Shown: positions 25,089 through 34,254 of the stretch, piece by piece
How positions within the stretch are numbered: the stretch's first letter is position 1
How the letters are laid out: every line of letters starts with the position of its first letter
Assembly: GCF_002234535.1 (NCBI RefSeq)
Contig: NZ_CP022521.1
Location: 186,001 to 250,000, forward strand
Direction: 5' to 3'
Length of the DNA: 64,000 nucleotides
Source: Actinoalloteichus hoggarensis
Lineage (GTDB): Bacteria; Actinomycetota; Actinomycetes; Mycobacteriales; Pseudonocardiaceae
The notes under the pieces: model-generated
What the model was told of the DNA's origin: nothing
Database searches by the model: none
The model's input: only the letters and a program-made list of their open reading frames with translations
Translations under genes and position numbers: made by a program

Positions 25089-25541
25089 ATGGTCGGCCGC
25101 GCCCGGCCGAGGGCTCTGCCAGACTGCCCGCATGACGATCCGGAGGCCGCCCGTCTGCTGATCGCGGGCGGGACGACGGTGGTCGGAATCCTGCTACTCG
25201 CCTACTCCGTCCGGGCACGTCGCGGCGGCTCCGCCTCGGCACGGCAGTGGATGGGTGACGGGTTCGGCGAGCGGACGGTGGACGAGCGGAGGACGGTGCT
25301 CGGTGCGCCACTGCTCGCCGTGATGTGTCTGTGTCTCGTCCTCGGCATCCTCCCGACGGTCGGCGAGTATCTGATGCTGGTGACGTCTCCGATCGCGGCG
25401 CTGCTGTTCCTGCCCTTCCTGGTCGTCCTGCTGCCGTTCATCCCACTGCCGAATCTCCTCTACCCGAGGTGGGCCCGCCCCTTGCGTGCACGCGATCGTC
25501 GGGCGGAGAGGGCCGTCCGGGCCGCGCCGCGCCGCCGGTGA
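25089..25541 (+). CDS. small membrane protein of unknown function
   Basis: The frame holds a clear three-helix membrane protein: LLIAGGTTVVGILLLAYSV, APLLAVMCLCLVLGILP and LLFLPFLVVLLPFIPLP, with a basic C-terminus. The start is uncertain. The ATG at 25089 gives 150 residues, but a later in-frame GTG (near 25180) would give a more compact protein with the first helix near its N-terminus. No family is recognised. It follows the XRE regulator by a few bases in the same direction and could share its transcript. Confidence 0.5.
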   Translation: MVGRARPRALPDCPHDDPEAARLLIAGGTTVVGILLLAYSVRARRGGSASARQWMGDGFGERTVDERRTVLGAPLLAVMCLCLVLGILPTVGEYLMLVTSPIAALLFLPFLVVLLPFIPLPNLLYPRWARPLRARDRRAERAVRAAPRRR

Positions 25542-25812
25542 GCCGTCCGTGCCTGTCGAAAGGGTCGCACCACGCTCGCGGCACGTCCGTCGGTGACGAC
25601 GAGCGCCCGTCGAGGCGAATCGGAGCCGCCCGGTGCGGAAGCGCCGTTCGATTCACCACGCGAGGACATCGTGCGACTCGACGGGCCTGCGAGTCGGTGC
25701 CGAGCAGGACGTCGCTTCCCGGCGGCCCACGCCGACCCGGTGTCTTCGGGACGGCGGCGCACCATCTCGCCGGGCGAACGCGTGCCCGCCGAGGCACGGC
25801 CTCGAAACGACC

Positions 25813-25846
25813 AGAGGCCCGAGCGCAGGAACACGCTCGGGCCTCT
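25813..25846 (-). terminator. terminator after tRNA-Ser(GGA)
   Basis: A perfect 13-bp stem (25813-25825 with 25834-25846) and 8-base loop lie 6 bases beyond the encoded CCA on the minus strand. Confidence 0.75.
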
Positions 25847-25852
25847 GACCTG

Positions 25853-25940
25853 TGGCGGAGGATACGGGATTCGAACCCGTGAGGGTTTTAGCCCAACACG
25901 ATTTCCAATCGTGCGCCTTAGGCCGCTCGGCCAATCCTCC
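25853..25940 (-). tRNA. tRNA-Ser (anticodon GGA)
   Basis: On the minus strand the acceptor stem GGAGGAT (25934-25940) pairs with ATCCTCC (25857-25863). The anticodon loop is TTGGAAA with anticodon GGA. There is a long class II variable arm and the T-loop GGTTCGAATCC. The discriminator is G and CCA is encoded (25853-25855). Confidence 0.95.
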
Positions 25941-25965
25941 GAGAGAGACTCTACCCGATCGGGTC

Positions 25966-25988
25966 TTCGGGGCGGAAACCGCCCCGGA
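25966..25988 (-). terminator. terminator after the ribose-type ABC operon
   Basis: CGGGGCGG and CCGCCCCG (25968-25975 with 25979-25986), extended by weaker pairs, form a tight hairpin 84 bases beyond the permease stop and upstream of the tRNA gene. Confidence 0.5.
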
Positions 25989-26071
25989 CCTGCCCGAACG
26001 CGGACGTGCCTGTGGACGTCGCTCGGGCTTCGGCAGGGCGGTGGCGGGCCCACCAGGCGGGCCCGCCCCGG

Positions 26072-27103
26072 TCAACCCGTCGGCACCACCGACCGCCGGG
26101 ATCGGTACTCGTTGAGCATCACGGCGAGGATGATCACCGCGCCCTGGATGGCCTGCTGCCAGTACGCGCTCACCTGGAGGGCGATCAGCCCGTTGGTGAT
26201 GACGCTGAGCAGCACCGCCCCGAGCACGGTGCCGAGGATGGTGCCCCGGCCGCCGAAGAGGCTCGCCCCGCCGATCACCACCGCGCCGATGGCGGTCAGC
26301 TCGTAGCCGACGCCCGCACTGGGCTGGGCCACCGACAGTCGCGCCGTCTCCAACAGGCTCGACAGCGCCGCCAGCGAACCCGCCGTGGCGTAGACGAACA
26401 GCTTGACCCGCTCGACGCGGATGCCGGAGAGCACGGCGGCAGGCTCGTTGGAGCCGGTGAAGTAGACGTGCCTGCCGAGCGTGGTGCGGCTCAACACCAG
26501 ATGAGCCGCCACGGCGACCACGGCCGCGATCCACACCGGGATCGGGATGCCCAGCCAGGAGCCCTGGCCCAGCGCCAGGAACGGCGGTGCGAAGCCCGTC
26601 TGCGTCGAGCCGCTGGTCAGGCCCAGCGCCAGACCTCGCGCGATGCCGAGCATGCCCAGGGTGATGATGAACGGAGGCACCCTGGTCACCACGATCAACA
26701 CGCCGTTGAGCACACCGCATGCCAGGCCGGTGAGCAGGGCGAACGGGATGGCCACGATGTAGGGCAGGTCCGCGACGATGACCCAGTAGCCGGTGGCCAC
26801 CGACGTCAGTGCCACCACCGAGCCCACGGACAGGTCGATCCCGCCCGTGGCGATCACGAAGGTCACGCCGACGGCGATGATCACCACCAGCGCGGCCTGC
26901 CTGGCCACGACCACGAGGTTGTCCAGAGTCACGAAGCTGTCGGTCCGCACCGCCAGCAGCACCAGTAAGGCGATGAGCACCAGCACGAGTCCGGACTCGC
27001 GCGCCCGCAGCGCCCGCTGCCAGAACGGCACCGCCGAGGGGGTCGCCGCCGCCTCGGTCCGGCCGGGAGGGTCCGGCGGGTTCGCGGACTTCGTCTCAAC
27101 CAT
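26072..27103 (-). CDS. ribose/xylose-type sugar ABC transporter permease
   Basis: The 343-residue protein has 8-10 hydrophobic helices and the RbsC/XylH landmarks: VTFVIATGGIDLSVGSVVAL, IITLGMLGIARGLALGLTSG, GRHVYFTGSNEPAAVLSGI and AIGAVVIGGASLFGGRGTI. It is third in the minus-strand operon (binding protein, ATPase, permease), 16 bases after the ATPase. It would form the homodimeric channel for a monosaccharide or polyol. The substrate cannot be deduced from the permease. Confidence 0.88.
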   Translation of the reverse strand: MVETKSANPPDPPGRTEAAATPSAVPFWQRALRARESGLVLVLIALLVLLAVRTDSFVTLDNLVVVARQAALVVIIAVGVTFVIATGGIDLSVGSVVALTSVATGYWVIVADLPYIVAIPFALLTGLACGVLNGVLIVVTRVPPFIITLGMLGIARGLALGLTSGSTQTGFAPPFLALGQGSWLGIPIPVWIAAVVAVAAHLVLSRTTLGRHVYFTGSNEPAAVLSGIRVERVKLFVYATAGSLAALSSLLETARLSVAQPSAGVGYELTAIGAVVIGGASLFGGRGTILGTVLGAVLLSVITNGLIALQVSAYWQQAIQGAVIILAVMLNEYRSRRSVVPTG

Positions 27104-27119
27104 GGATGGACACTCCTCC

Positions 27120-28622
27120 TCAACCGGCGGATGCCGTGGTCACACCGGTGGCCAGCGCCACCACCGTCTCCTCGGTCGCGCTCGCCGCGTCCAGTTCGCC
27201 GACCGAGCGCCCCTCGTGCAGAACGACGATCCGATCGCTCATGCCCAGGACCTCCGTCAGCTCGCTGGAGATCAGCACGATGGCGACGCCCTCGGCGGCC
27301 AGGCCCCGGATGATCCGATAGATCTCGGCCTTCGCGCCGATGTCGACGCCTCGGGTCGGCTCGTCCAGCAGCAGCACCGTCGGGTTCACGGCCAGCCACT
27401 TGGCCAGGGCCACCTTCTGCTGGTTCCCGCCGGAGAGCGCCCCGGTGATCGAGGAGACGTCGGGACAGGCGATGCGCAGGTCGGCGCGGAACCGCTCGCC
27501 GAGCCGTCGTTCGCGGCCCGCGCGGAACCAGCCGCCCGGCGCCACCTGCTCCGGGACGGTCACGGAGATGTTGCCGCCGACGGACTTGTCCAGGAACAGA
27601 CCGGACAGCGCCCGATCCTCCGACAGATAGCCCACTCCCGCGCGCACCGCCTGGCGGGGATGTCGGAAGGAGACCGCGGCGCCGCGCAGCCGGATCTCAC
27701 CGTCGAAGCGGGCCGCTCCGAACACGGCCTTGGCCGTCTCGGTGCGGCCGGAGCCGACCAGGCCCGCCAGGCCGACGATCTCGCCCGCACGCACGCTGAA
27801 GGAGACGTCGTGCACGCGCGGTCCACTGCGCAGGCCGCGCACCTCGAGGACCACCTCGTCGCGGGCGGCGTCGGAGCGTTCGCCGTAGAGCCGGGTGATC
27901 TCCCGGCCGACCATGCGGGTCACCAGGGCGTCCGAGTCGGTCTCGGCCACCGCCAGGACGCCGTTGTGCCTGCCGTCGCGCAGGACGGTGACCCGGTCGC
28001 AGACCGCGAAGACCTCCCGCATCCGGTGGCTGACGTAGACCACCGACACGCCGGAGTCCCGCAGCCTGCGCACCACGTCCAGCAGCAGGTCCACCTCGTC
28101 CTCGGTCAGCGCCGAGGTCGGCTCGTCCATCACCACGATCCGAGCCTTCGCGGCCAGCGCCCTGGCGATCTCCACGAGCTGCTGCCGGGCCAGCGACAGG
28201 GTGCCCACCTCGGCCCACGGGTCGATCGCGACACCGAGTTCGGCCAGGGCCGCCGTGCTGCGCCGCGTCATCTCGGCCTTGTCCAGCATTCCGAACCGCG
28301 TCGGCTCCGCCGCCACCAGGATGTTCTCGGCCACCGAGAGGTCGGGTGCCAGCGTCAGCTCCTGGTGGATGACGGCGATCCCGTTGGCCTTGGAGACGCG
28401 CGGATCGGTGATCCGGACCGGCTCGCCGGACAGTTCGGTGCTGCCCGCGTCGGGCAGGACGGCGCCCGCGAGGATCTTCAACAGCGTCGACTTGCCCGCG
28501 CCGTTCTCGCCGACCAGGCCCATGACCTCGCCGGCGCGGACCTCGAAGTCCACCTCGTCCAGGGCCCGCACGCCCGGGTAGGTCTTCACGACCCCGGTCA
28601 TCCGCACGGCCGGGCTCGTCAT
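27120..28622 (-). CDS. ribose/xylose-type sugar ABC transporter ATP-binding protein (two NBDs)
   Basis: The 500-residue protein contains two fused nucleotide-binding domains. The first has Walker A GENGAGKST (about residues 38-46), LSLARQQLVEIARAL and VVMDEPTSAL. The second has the degenerate P-loop GLVGSGRTETAKAV and then LSGGNQQKVALAKWL and LLLDEPTRGVD, as usual in RbsA/XylG/MglA proteins. The ATG at 28622 overlaps the stop of the binding-protein gene (ATGA), confirming the start although the frame extends further upstream. Confidence 0.9.
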   Translation of the reverse strand: MTSPAVRMTGVVKTYPGVRALDEVDFEVRAGEVMGLVGENGAGKSTLLKILAGAVLPDAGSTELSGEPVRITDPRVSKANGIAVIHQELTLAPDLSVAENILVAAEPTRFGMLDKAEMTRRSTAALAELGVAIDPWAEVGTLSLARQQLVEIARALAAKARIVVMDEPTSALTEDEVDLLLDVVRRLRDSGVSVVYVSHRMREVFAVCDRVTVLRDGRHNGVLAVAETDSDALVTRMVGREITRLYGERSDAARDEVVLEVRGLRSGPRVHDVSFSVRAGEIVGLAGLVGSGRTETAKAVFGAARFDGEIRLRGAAVSFRHPRQAVRAGVGYLSEDRALSGLFLDKSVGGNISVTVPEQVAPGGWFRAGRERRLGERFRADLRIACPDVSSITGALSGGNQQKVALAKWLAVNPTVLLLDEPTRGVDIGAKAEIYRIIRGLAAEGVAIVLISSELTEVLGMSDRIVVLHEGRSVGELDAASATEETVVALATGVTTASAG

Positions 28623-29653
28623 GAGACGACCTCTTCGAAGGCGTCCAGCGTCTCGGGGGTGACCGCGACGACGCCGGTGTCCAGCTCGGTCTCGGCGGGC
28701 GTCTCGCCGTTGGCCATCGCCACCAGCAGTTGCAGACCCGCGGCGGTCATTCCGTAGGGCCGCTGGGAGACCAGCAGCTGGATGCACTCGGCGCGCATCA
28801 GGTCTCGGGACTGCGGAATGGCGTCGAAGCCGGCTACCAGCACCTCCCCGCAGCGGTTCTGCTGCTGGAGGGCGACGGCGGCGCCGGGGGCGTCGCCGCC
28901 GTTGACTCCGACGATCGCTCGGACGTCCGGGTGGACGGACAGGATGGCCTCGGTGCGACTGGTCGCCTGCGCGAGGCTGTCGTTGGACTCCTCGATCGCG
29001 ACGATCTCCATGTTCGGCTCGGCCTCGATCACCTCGCGGAGGCCGGTGAGTCGCTGTTGGGAGTTCACCGCGCCGAGCGAGCCCACGATGACGGCGACCT
29101 CGCCCTCCCCGCCGAGCTCGTCGACGAGGTTCTCGCCGAACGTGCGCCCGGCCTGGGTGTTGTCGGTGCCGATGTAGCCCTGCACGTCGCTGTCGGGAAC
29201 GGGGGAGTCCCAGGCGATCACCTGGATTCCGGCGTCCCTTGCCGCGGAGATGGTGGCCTGCACCGATGCGGGATCATTGGGGGAGATCGCGATTCCAGCA
29301 GGTCGGCGGGACACGGCGGCCTCGAACATCTGCACCTGCTGACCGACGTCGGTGGTCTGCGGGCCGATGAACTCGGCGCTGACGCCTAATCGTTCGGCCG
29401 CCGCGTTCATCCCCAGTCTCGCGTCGTCCCAGTACGGGTTGTCCAGCGATTTGGGCAGGAAGATGTAGAGGTCATCCGATTCGCCCGTGACTTCGGGAAT
29501 GCCCAATTCGGCGGCGAGGTCCGCCGCGTCCTGTTGGCTCGCGTCGTCGGGGATCGTTTCACGCTGTTGTGCCAGGTAATCGGAATTGGAGCCGCAACCG
29601 GTCGCGACGAGGGCGACCAGGACGACGGAAACCGCGAGCGGGAACGGTCGCAC
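28619..29653 (-). CDS. ribose-type sugar ABC transporter substrate-binding lipoprotein
   Basis: The 344-residue protein starts at a GTG with AAGGG about 10 bases upstream. It has a short signal sequence ending in the lipobox VATGC (Cys about residue 20). The mature part is a periplasmic-binding-protein-I fold (peripla_BP_4): IFLPKSLDNPYWDDARLGMN, RRPAGIAISPNDPASV, GYIGTDNTQAGRTFGENLV and VVGVNGGDAPGAA. It is first in the operon, and a pair of 9-bp direct repeats lies just upstream. No metabolic gene is adjacent, so the ligand is unknown. Confidence 0.88.
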   Translation of the reverse strand: MRPFPLAVSVVLVALVATGCGSNSDYLAQQRETIPDDASQQDAADLAAELGIPEVTGESDDLYIFLPKSLDNPYWDDARLGMNAAAERLGVSAEFIGPQTTDVGQQVQMFEAAVSRRPAGIAISPNDPASVQATISAARDAGIQVIAWDSPVPDSDVQGYIGTDNTQAGRTFGENLVDELGGEGEVAVIVGSLGAVNSQQRLTGLREVIEAEPNMEIVAIEESNDSLAQATSRTEAILSVHPDVRAIVGVNGGDAPGAAVALQQQNRCGEVLVAGFDAIPQSRDLMRAECIQLLVSQRPYGMTAAGLQLLVAMANGETPAETELDTGVVAVTPETLDAFEEVVS

Positions 29654-29683
29654 CCTCGCACATCCCTTCGGTGACCACGCTGT

Positions 29684-29711
29684 TCCGAGATATCGGATGC
29701 TGTCCGAGATA
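29684..29711. promoter_or_regulatory. direct repeats upstream of the sugar ABC operon
   Basis: TCCGAGATA occurs at 29684-29692 and 29703-29711, 19 bases apart. The first copy also forms TCCGA-N4-TCGGA. The repeats lie 31-58 bases upstream of the minus-strand binding-protein start, where an operator or activator site is expected. Confidence 0.4.
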
Positions 29712-30410
29712 CTGTCGCAAAGTTAGGCCAGTCGTGGGTGGCCGTCAAGAACCGTATTCACGTCGGGCATCCTCGGACTGAGCCGTTCGGACGAACCACT
29801 GCGGCGTCGCTCCTGCTGGGACGCCTGCGTGTCGCCGCCGATTCGGATGGCGGCGGTGCGCGTCGTTCTTCGGCCTGCGGCGAGTCGTCGACCTGTTTCG
29901 GTCCTGGGATCGCCGCGTCGGCGCCGAATCTTCATTCCGACGGGCCAGTCGTTTCACCCGTCCGGCCCTTGTCATCGATCGCCGGATCAAGGGGAGAAGC
30001 ACTTTCTGTCAGCACGAATCGACGAGGTGATTCGGTCGGCATGGCAGCGCGCGCCGCAGGGTCGGCGACGTCGAACGCCGTGGCGCCGCTCCTCGCGCCG
30101 GACGCTCCTCACTCTGGGGCCTTCCGCCAGGAGGAACCACGGGTCGCCGCCTGCCGCGCCCGGCCGCACACCGTGATCACGACGCACCGGATCACGACGC
30201 CGCACGGCCGGCGTCCGCTCAGCCGCCCGGGAGCCCGCGTCGTCGATCGACGCCGACACGGCGCCGGCCGGTGATCCGGCCTCGACCCGGCGCCCGACCC
30301 CGCCGCCGACACGGCATCACACTGCGGCTGAACTGGGGAGACGCCGGCGCGGCGCGGATGGTGCCCCCGCCCGTCCCACGCCCCCGGCAGGGGTCGCTAC
30401 ACTTGTCCTC
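29712..30410. other. long intergenic stretch with no convincing gene
   Basis: About 700 bases separate the sugar transporter promoter from the SRP RNA. Open frames exist on both strands, but they are Arg/Ser/Pro-rich and lack recognisable domains. Base composition is slightly less GC-rich around 29880-30010. The part next to 30410 must contain the ffs promoter. Confidence 0.5.
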
Positions 30411-30496
30411 GGACCCCGTGCGGCGTCCATCCTGTGAACTCCCCCAGGGCCGGAAGGCAGCAAGGGTAAGCGGGCTCTGGCGGGTGCACGGGGTCC
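30411..30496 (+). ncRNA. ffs: bacterial small signal recognition particle RNA (4.5S RNA)
   Basis: GGACCCCGTG (30411-30420) pairs with CACGGGGTCC (30487-30496) as the closing helix. The apical domain contains the conserved CAGGGCCGGAAGGCAGCAAG segment with the GGAA tetraloop and the asymmetric loop that binds Ffh. The position immediately upstream of dnaX is the usual one in actinobacteria. The mature RNA may extend a few bases on each side. Confidence 0.93.
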
Positions 30497-30708
30497 CCTT
30501 CTGTCTCCAGGCCCGTGCGTCGCCGGCCTCGGCAAGGGCCTCCGGCCTTCCCCGTTCCGCGGGCAGGCCGTCGAGGCGCCGGTCGCCGACGGGCGAGCGA
30601 ACCGGCCGCCGGTCTCCCCGCGCGATGCCCAGGCCAGGGCGTCCGTCGGTCGCCCGGGTCGCCCAGGCTTGTCGCCACCGTGTCCGGGGGGCCGCGTAGC
30701 CTCGTCGT

Positions 30709-32916
30709 GTGGCGCTGGCCCTTTACCGCAAATACCGTCCGGCGACCTTCGCCGAGGTCGTCGGTCAGGAACATGTCACCGAGCCGATCCGCACCGCGTT
30801 GGCGGCGGGCCGGATCAATCACGCCTACCTGTTCTCGGGGCCGAGGGGCTGTGGGAAGACGTCGAGCGCGCGCATCCTGGCACGGTCGCTGAACTGCGTC
30901 GACGGTCCCACCCCCGACCCGTGCGGGACGTGCTCCTCCTGTGTGGCGCTGGCCCCGGAAGGCTCCGGCAACGTGGACGTCGTCGAACTCGACGCCGCCA
31001 GCCACGGCGGGGTGGACGACGCGCGGGAGCTCCGAGACCGTGCCTTCTACGCGCCCGCCGAGTCCCGCTACCGCGTGTTCATCGTCGACGAGGCGCACAT
31101 GGTCACGACGCAGGGTTTCAACGCTCTGCTGAAGATCGTGGAGGAGCCGCCGGAACACCTGATCTTCATCTTCGCCACCACCGAGCCGGACAAGGTGCTG
31201 CCCACCATCCGTTCGCGCACCCACCACTACCCGTTCCGGCTGATGCCGCCCGCCACCATGCGCGGACTGCTGGAGCGGATCTGCGCGGAGGAGGGCGTGG
31301 CCGTCGAGCCCGCCGTCTACCCGCTGGTGATCAAGGCGGGCGGCGGGTCCGCGCGGGACACCCAGTCGGTGCTCGATCAGCTCCTCGCGGGCGCCGGGCC
31401 GGAGGGGGTCACCTACCAGCGCGCGGTCACGCTGCTCGGCGTCACCGATGCCGCGCTGATCGACGAGATGGTCGACGCGCTGGGCGCCGCCGATCACGCC
31501 GCCGCCTACGGGACGGTGGACCGACTGGCCGACGCGGGGCACGATCCCCGCCGATTCGCCGCCGACCTGCTGGAGCGGCTTCGGGACCTGGTCCTGCTAC
31601 AGGCGGTCCCGGACGCCGCCGAGCGCGGTCTGGTGGACGTCCCCGCCGATCAACTCGCCGTGATGATCCGGCAGGCCGGGCAGTTCGGGCCCGGCACCCT
31701 CGCCCGGTTCGCCGAGGTCGTGCACGCCGGGCTGGGGGAGATGCGCGGCGCCACCGCGCCGAGGCTGCTGCTCGAACTGCTGTGTGCCCGGATGCTGCTG
31801 CCCGCCGTCGCCGACACCGAGCAGGCCCTGTTGCAGCGGCTGGAGCAGGTGGAACGACGGATGTCGGCCGCGAGCCCGGCCGCCGCGCCCTCCGATCGAC
31901 AGTCCGCCGAGCAGGCCGGTCCCCGGCAGGCCGCGCCGCCTGTCGCCCGTCCGCCGGACCGTGCCGCCGCGGACCGGGTCCCGGCCGAGGAACCGCCGCG
32001 CCCTGCCGGTCGACAGCCCGTCCAGCAGCAGGCCGCGACCGCCCCGGAGCCCTCCCCGCCGCGTCGGCCTGCCGAGCCGAGGGCAGACCACGACGAGCCG
32101 ACGAGAGCAGGCCCGGCGGCGGGACAGACCGCACCGCCCGCAGGCCCCGCCGTGGAGCAGGCCTCGCCGACGGAGCAGTCCCGGTCGACGGTGGAGGCCT
32201 CATCGACGGTGGAGGCCGCGGGTGCCGTCGACGCCGCAGCCGTCCGCCGAGTGTGGACGACTCTGCTCGGCACCGTCCGAGACCGGAGCCGAAGCCTGGC
32301 CGCGATGCTGTCCGATGCCACGGTGCATGCGGTCCAAGGCAATCTGCTCGTGCTCACCCACATGTCCGCCCCGCTGGCCCGGCGCCTGGCGGACAGCAGG
32401 AACTCCGAGGCGATCGCCGGGGCGGTGAGCCAGGTGCTCGGCGGATCGTGGCAGGTGCGCTGCGCCCCGACCGACGAGGTCGCCGCGATCACGCCCGGTC
32501 GGTCCTCGGCGCCCGCCGCCCCGCCGGTGCGGGAGGCGCCGCCACGCCGGGAGGCGCCTGCTCGCCCGCGGCGTCCGGCGGAGGGCGAACAGCCCGCGGG
32601 CGGTGGTCGTCCACGTCGGGTGGACACCGTCGACGCGGACGGGGTGCCGCTGCCACCGGAGCCGCCGGACATGGAGCCCCCGGAACCCGATCCCGCCGAC
32701 TCCCGATTCGCCGCCGACCCGGCGCCCGCTCAAGCCGAGTTCAGCCGGCCCGCACACCCTCGTCGGGACCATCACGAGCCGTCTCGTCCGACGGACACCG
32801 TCGAGGCGACCGGCCCCGGACCCTCCGCGAGCGGGTCGGACCGGCCGCAGGACCCGATGCGGCAGGCCGAACAGCTCCTCACCCAGGAACTCGGCGTGAG
32901 CAGGCTCCGTATCTGA
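30709..32916 (+). CDS. dnaX: DNA polymerase III gamma/tau subunit
   Basis: The 735-residue clamp-loader ATPase starts at a GTG: ALALYRKYRPATFAEVVGQE. It has Walker A GPRGCGKTSSA (about residues 44-54), a four-Cys zinc module (LNC...PCGTCSSC), Walker B with DEAH (VFIVDEAHM), sensor 1 IFIFATTEPDKV and the sensor 2 region SARDTQSVLDQLL. Domain III ends near residue 370. A long Pro/Ala/Arg-rich linker and a C-terminal domain (about 500-600, AVRRVWTTLLGTVRDRSRSL) form the tau-type tail. No slippery A-run for frameshifting to a short gamma form is evident. ybaB and recR follow, the standard order. Confidence 0.95.
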   Translation: MALALYRKYRPATFAEVVGQEHVTEPIRTALAAGRINHAYLFSGPRGCGKTSSARILARSLNCVDGPTPDPCGTCSSCVALAPEGSGNVDVVELDAASHGGVDDARELRDRAFYAPAESRYRVFIVDEAHMVTTQGFNALLKIVEEPPEHLIFIFATTEPDKVLPTIRSRTHHYPFRLMPPATMRGLLERICAEEGVAVEPAVYPLVIKAGGGSARDTQSVLDQLLAGAGPEGVTYQRAVTLLGVTDAALIDEMVDALGAADHAAAYGTVDRLADAGHDPRRFAADLLERLRDLVLLQAVPDAAERGLVDVPADQLAVMIRQAGQFGPGTLARFAEVVHAGLGEMRGATAPRLLLELLCARMLLPAVADTEQALLQRLEQVERRMSAASPAAAPSDRQSAEQAGPRQAAPPVARPPDRAAADRVPAEEPPRPAGRQPVQQQAATAPEPSPPRRPAEPRADHDEPTRAGPAAGQTAPPAGPAVEQASPTEQSRSTVEASSTVEAAGAVDAAAVRRVWTTLLGTVRDRSRSLAAMLSDATVHAVQGNLLVLTHMSAPLARRLADSRNSEAIAGAVSQVLGGSWQVRCAPTDEVAAITPGRSSAPAAPPVREAPPRREAPARPRRPAEGEQPAGGGRPRRVDTVDADGVPLPPEPPDMEPPEPDPADSRFAADPAPAQAEFSRPAHPRRDHHEPSRPTDTVEATGPGPSASGSDRPQDPMRQAEQLLTQELGVSRLRI

Positions 32917-33140
32917 CGACGTCGTGCGGTGTCCTGTACCGGCGCCCTGCGGTCCGGGTTCGACCGCCCGATCGGCCTCGGCCTGTCGCGACGGTTCTCG
33001 TCGGTCCGCCGTGCGAGGCTCCTCTCGGTCACGCCGCCGCCCGGCGGCCGGTCGTCGGCGCCGCCACACCGCATCGGAGCCCGGCGAACACGCCGTAGGC
33101 TGACGGCAGTCCCCGCCCGTCGTGGAGAGGAACCAGACAA

Positions 33141-33533
33141 GTGCAGCCCGGTGGACCCAACATGCAGCAGATCCTTCAGCAGGCACAGCGGATGCAGCAG
33201 CAGGTGCTCGCCGCGCAGCAGGAACTCGCCGAGGCCGAGGTGACCGGCAGCGCGGGCGGCGGCCTGGTGACCGCGACGGTCAACGGCTCCGGCGAGCTCC
33301 AGACGGTGAACATCGATGCGAAGGTCGTCGACCCGGACGACACGGAGACGCTCGGCGACCTGGTCGTGGCGGCGGTGCGCGACGCGAACCGGCAGGCCCA
33401 GGAGCTGGCACAGCAGAAGCTCGGCCCGGTGGCAGGCGGGCTCGGCGGCCTGGGCGACCTGGGCGGCCTCGGTGGTCTCGGTGGTCTCGGCGGCGGTCCC
33501 GGCGGTCCGGCACTGCCGGGGTTCTCCCAGTAG
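33141..33533 (+). CDS. YbaB/EbfC nucleoid-associated protein
   Basis: The 130-residue protein has the EbfC core: [20 protein letters not shown] (coiled coil), [20 protein letters not shown] and [16 protein letters not shown]. It binds DNA as a dimer and sits between dnaX and recR as in most bacteria. The GTG at 33141 (after GAGAGGAACC) or the ATG at 33162 could be the start. The C-terminus is extended by about 30 residues of Gly-Leu-Gly repeats ([18 protein letters not shown]), a low-complexity tail seen in some actinobacterial members. Confidence 0.9.
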   Translation: MQPGGPNMQQILQQAQRMQQQVLAAQQELAEAEVTGSAGGGLVTATVNGSGELQTVNIDAKVVDPDDTETLGDLVVAAVRDANRQAQELAQQKLGPVAGGLGGLGDLGGLGGLGGLGGGPGGPALPGFSQ

Positions 33534-33645
33534 TCGATCGGCACGCGGACGGCATGGCCGAGGCCGCCCGACACGGACGTGTGTCGCGCCGCCGTCCCTC
33601 GGCGGTCCGCCGCCCGCGGAACCGCCAGGTTAAGGAGAGGTCGGG

Positions 33646-34254
33646 TTGTACGAGGGTCCGGTTCAGGATCTGATCGACGAGCTGGGGCGACTGCCCGGCA
33701 TCGGTCCTAAGAGCGCCCAGCGGATCGCCTTCCACCTGCTCTCCGCCGAGCCCGCCGACGTGACCCGGCTGCAAGAGGTGTTGCAGCGGGTCAAGGAGGG
33801 CGTGGTGTTCTGCGACGTCTGCGGGAACGTCTCCGAGGAGCCGACCTGTCGGATCTGTCGGGACGTGCGGCGGGACCCGAGGGTGGTCTGCGTCGTCGAG
33901 GAGCCCAAGGACGTGCCCGCCGTGGAGCGCACCCGTGAGTTCCGGGGGCGCTACCACGTCCTGGGCGGGGCGTTGGACCCGCTGTCCGGTGTCGGTCCCG
34001 ACCAGCTTCGGATTCGTGAGCTGCTCGCGAGGATCGGCAGCTCGGTGGACGGGGTCGAGGTGAACGAGGTGATCATCGCGACCGACCCCAACACCGAGGG
34101 GGAGGCCACCGCCACCTACCTGATCCGCATGCTGCGTGACTTCCCCGGACTGACGGTCACCAGGCTGGCCTCCGGCCTGCCGATGGGCGGCGATCTGGAG
34201 TTCGCCGACGAGCTGACACTGGGTCGGGCGCTGTCCGGACGCCGCACGGTGTGA
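33646..34254 (+). CDS. recR: recombination mediator protein RecR
   Basis: The 202-residue protein starts at a TTG (33646) with a strong AAGGAGAGG upstream. It has the helix-hairpin-helix [20 protein letters not shown], the four-Cys zinc finger [16 protein letters not shown] (about residues 57-72), the Toprim domain with [10 protein letters not shown] and a conserved C-terminus ([18 protein letters not shown]). With RecF and RecO it loads RecA onto SSB-coated gaps. Length and position are canonical. Confidence 0.95.
   Translation: MYEGPVQDLIDELGRLPGIGPKSAQRIAFHLLSAEPADVTRLQEVLQRVKEGVVFCDVCGNVSEEPTCRICRDVRRDPRVVCVVEEPKDVPAVERTREFRGRYHVLGGALDPLSGVGPDQLRIRELLARIGSSVDGVEVNEVIIATDPNTEGEATATYLIRMLRDFPGLTVTRLASGLPMGGDLEFADELTLGRALSGRRTV

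Noticed and set aside
30397-31542. Open frame on the minus strand covering the SRP RNA and the start of dnaX
   Set aside because: It overlaps a structured RNA gene and the conserved ATPase domain of dnaX and encodes no recognisable domain.
33430-33533. Repetitive Gly/Leu codons at the end of the YbaB gene, considered as a mobile or CRISPR-like repeat
   Set aside because: It is an in-frame low-complexity protein tail, with no spacers or conserved repeat boundaries.
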